This document shows positions 62,595-64,000 of a DNA stretch of 64,000 nucleotides, piece by piece; within the stretch, counting starts at the first letter, position 1; each line of letters starts with the position of its first letter. A program made the translations under genes and the position numbers. Origin of the DNA: Pseudofrankia inefficax (GTDB taxonomy: Bacteria > Actinomycetota > Actinomycetes > Frankiales > Frankiaceae); assembly GCF_000166135.1 (NCBI RefSeq), contig NC_014666.1, forward strand, positions 7,316,001-7,380,000, written 5' to 3'. The notes beneath the pieces are model-generated. The model was not told where the DNA came from. It saw only the letters and a program-made list of their open reading frames with translations, and made no database searches.

Positions 62595-64000
62595 TCAGAC
62601 CATCGCGATGGTCTTGATCCGCTGGAACTCGGCGAGACCGTCGGGGCCGCCCTCCTTGCCATAGCCGCTGTAGCCCTGACCGCCGAACGGGCGATTGACC
62701 ATGAGATTCGGAGCGCCGTTGATCATTGTCGCGCCGGCTTCGAGCCGCTCGGCGACCCGGTGCGCCCGCCGCACATCCTTGGTCTGGATGTAGGACGACA
62801 ATCCGTACCGCGTGCTGTTGGCGATCTCGATCGCCTGCTCCTCGGTCGCGAACGGCATGATCGACAGCACGGGGCCGAACACCTCACTCTGACCGAGTTC
62901 GGAGTGCGGATCGACGTCGGCGAAGACCGTCGGCTCGAGGAAGCTGCCGCCCGGGTGGAGACCCAGCGGGCGCCCACCGCCGGCGATGAGCCTGGCCCCG
63001 TCCTGTGTGGCCCGCTCGATCATGCCGAGGATGCGAATGGCCGCGGCTTCGTTGACCACCGGGCCGATGTCGGTGTCGGTGTCCCAGGGGTCACCGACCC
63101 GGATTCCCTTGACCAGGGCGGCGACCCGGTCGAGCGTCTCGTCGTAGATCGATTCCTGGACGAGCATCCGAGTCGGAAACGCGCAGCCCTGTCCGCTGAC
63201 CGTCGCGAGCACCCGCAGGGTGCCCCACGGGATCGCGGTGTCCAGATCGGCGTCATCGAAGACGAGGTTCGCCGACTTGCCGCCGAGTTCGAGAACGGCC
63301 GGCTTCATCTGCTTCGCGCAGGCGTGCAGGATGGCCGTCGCGGTCGCCGGGCCACCGGTGAAGGTGATCTTCTGCACGAGCGGGTGATCCACGAGGGCCG
63401 CGCCCGCCTCGACGGAACCCGGCAGCACGCTGACCACGCCCGACGGGAAACCCGCCTCGTCCACGAGGTCGGCGAACAGCTCGGCGGCGAACGGTGTCAT
63501 CTCCGACGGCTTGACGACCACGGTGTTACCCGCGGCGAGGGCCGGCGGGACCTTCATCGTCAACGAGGTCAGCGGGCCGTTCCAGGTAATGATGGTGCCG
63601 ATGACGCCGTAGGGCTGGGCGAGCGTGTAGCTGAACTCGCCGTCCGGCCCGAACGACGTGTTGACCCGGCCGGAGATCTTGTCGGCGAAGCCGGCGTAGT
63701 AACGGGTCCATTCCGTGGCGCCGCCAACCAGGCCGGACGCCGAGGTCACGGCCATTCCGTTGTCGAGGACCGCTCTGCGGGTGAACTCGTCGGCGTTGGC
63801 CTCGATGAGGTCGGCCAGGCGGAACAGCAGCCGGCGCCGTTCCGCCGGGCGCACGTCCCGCCAGACGAGGAAAGCCTCCTGCGCGAGCCGCACGGCCCGG
63901 TCGATCTCGCTGGGACCGGCCAGCGGGACGACGGCGTCAACTTCTCCGGTGCATGGGTCGATGTGCTCGAAGGTCCCCGCGGAACCGACGGCCAGCCGCT
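62595..64000 (-). CDS. Aldehyde dehydrogenase (5' end beyond the window)
   Basis: A partial NAD(P)+-dependent aldehyde dehydrogenase; at least 468 residues are inside the window. The open frame continues to the right edge, where FEHIDPCTGEVDAVV and AVRLAQEAFLVW match the normal ALDH N-terminus, so only about 20-30 residues and the start are missing. Apparent internal starts such as the GTG at 63893 are not real starts. Catalytic residues: Glu in LELGGKSANLVF and Cys in GQGCAFPTR. It probably oxidises the aldehyde of the SDR/MaoC-like pathway to the acid. Confidence 0.92.
   Translation of the reverse strand, partial: RLAVGSAGTFEHIDPCTGEVDAVVPLAGPSEIDRAVRLAQEAFLVWRDVRPAERRRLLFRLADLIEANADEFTRRAVLDNGMAVTSASGLVGGATEWTRYYAGFADKISGRVNTSFGPDGEFSYTLAQPYGVIGTIITWNGPLTSLTMKVPPALAAGNTVVVKPSEMTPFAAELFADLVDEAGFPSGVVSVLPGSVEAGAALVDHPLVQKITFTGGPATATAILHACAKQMKPAVLELGGKSANLVFDDADLDTAIPWGTLRVLATVSGQGCAFPTRMLVQESIYDETLDRVAALVKGIRVGDPWDTDTDIGPVVNEAAAIRILGMIERATQDGARLIAGGGRPLGLHPGGSFLEPTVFADVDPHSELGQSEVFGPVLSIMPFATEEQAIEIANSTRYGLSSYIQTKDVRRAHRVAERLEAGATMINGAPNLMVNRPFGGQGYSGYGKEGGPDGLAEFQRIKTIAMV

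Overview
The window is very GC-rich, with many GTG starts, short ATGA/GTGA gene overlaps and actinobacterial family markers (an XRE/DUF5753 regulator with a DUF397 partner, DUF2252, a SHOCT membrane protein, GH15 trehalase-like enzyme, alditol oxidase, PPOX/F420-type flavoprotein). It looks like chromosomal DNA of a soil or plant-associated actinobacterium. A Frankia-like organism is plausible, but the sequence alone does not prove it. No rRNA, tRNA, CRISPR array, transposase or phage gene was recognised. All functions are inferred from motifs read by eye; no database was searched.

Layout. 0-5 kb: DUF397/XRE pair, an FHA-like protein and RecQ helicase. 5-12.5 kb: an apparent aminophosphonate uptake and breakdown cluster (ABC importer on the minus strand, FAD-dependent amine oxidase, divergent phosphonatase-like HAD hydrolase). 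12.6-17.1 kb: a bacterial phosphosulfolactate synthase (ComA family) coupled to a VOC protein, divergent from an AMP-forming ligase and a membrane acyltransferase, with a perfect inverted repeat in the shared promoter region. 17.3-19 kb: an SDR and a 2H-phosphoesterase-like protein. 19-22.7 kb: a 1238-residue protein with an N-terminal PD-(D/E)XK-like nuclease domain and a NACHT NTPase, a candidate anti-phage defence protein. 23-27 kb: a four-gene ABC exporter plus NarL-type two-component operon. 27.4-31.8 kb: two TetR regulators, an SDR lacking the usual tyrosine, a PPOX flavoprotein and a drug exporter of the 14-helix MFS type. 31.8-38.6 kb: alditol oxidase, then an OmpR-type two-component system divergent from an ABC exporter, one permease of which carries a lectin-like extracellular insert. 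39-43.4 kb: a MobA-MoaD-like fusion, an SdsA1-type alkylsulfatase and a GAF-EAL protein. 43.4-48.2 kb: a cation/proton antiporter, then a TetR gene facing a four-gene membrane operon (two paralogous membrane proteins, NorE/CoxIII-like, NorF/CoxIV-like) with three operator palindromes spaced exactly 23 bp apart. 48.2-54 kb: an MFS transporter that seems to use a CTG start, a GH15 enzyme, a SHOCT protein and DUF2252. 54-64 kb: AraC regulator divergent from an SDR and an alcohol dehydrogenase, a PKD lipoprotein, CorA, LysA, and a MaoC-like/SDR/aldehyde dehydrogenase catabolic group running off the end.

The most notable non-coding signal is a family of five intergenic palindromic elements, each exactly 73 bp, bounded by GATCG and CGATC, sitting just downstream of genes across the whole window. 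A separate structured repeat array lies at 38677-38845.

The best candidates for undescribed biology are the ComA/VOC//ligase/acyltransferase divergon, the TetR-controlled paralogous membrane operon with NorEF-like subunits, the nuclease-NACHT protein and the 73-bp repeat family.
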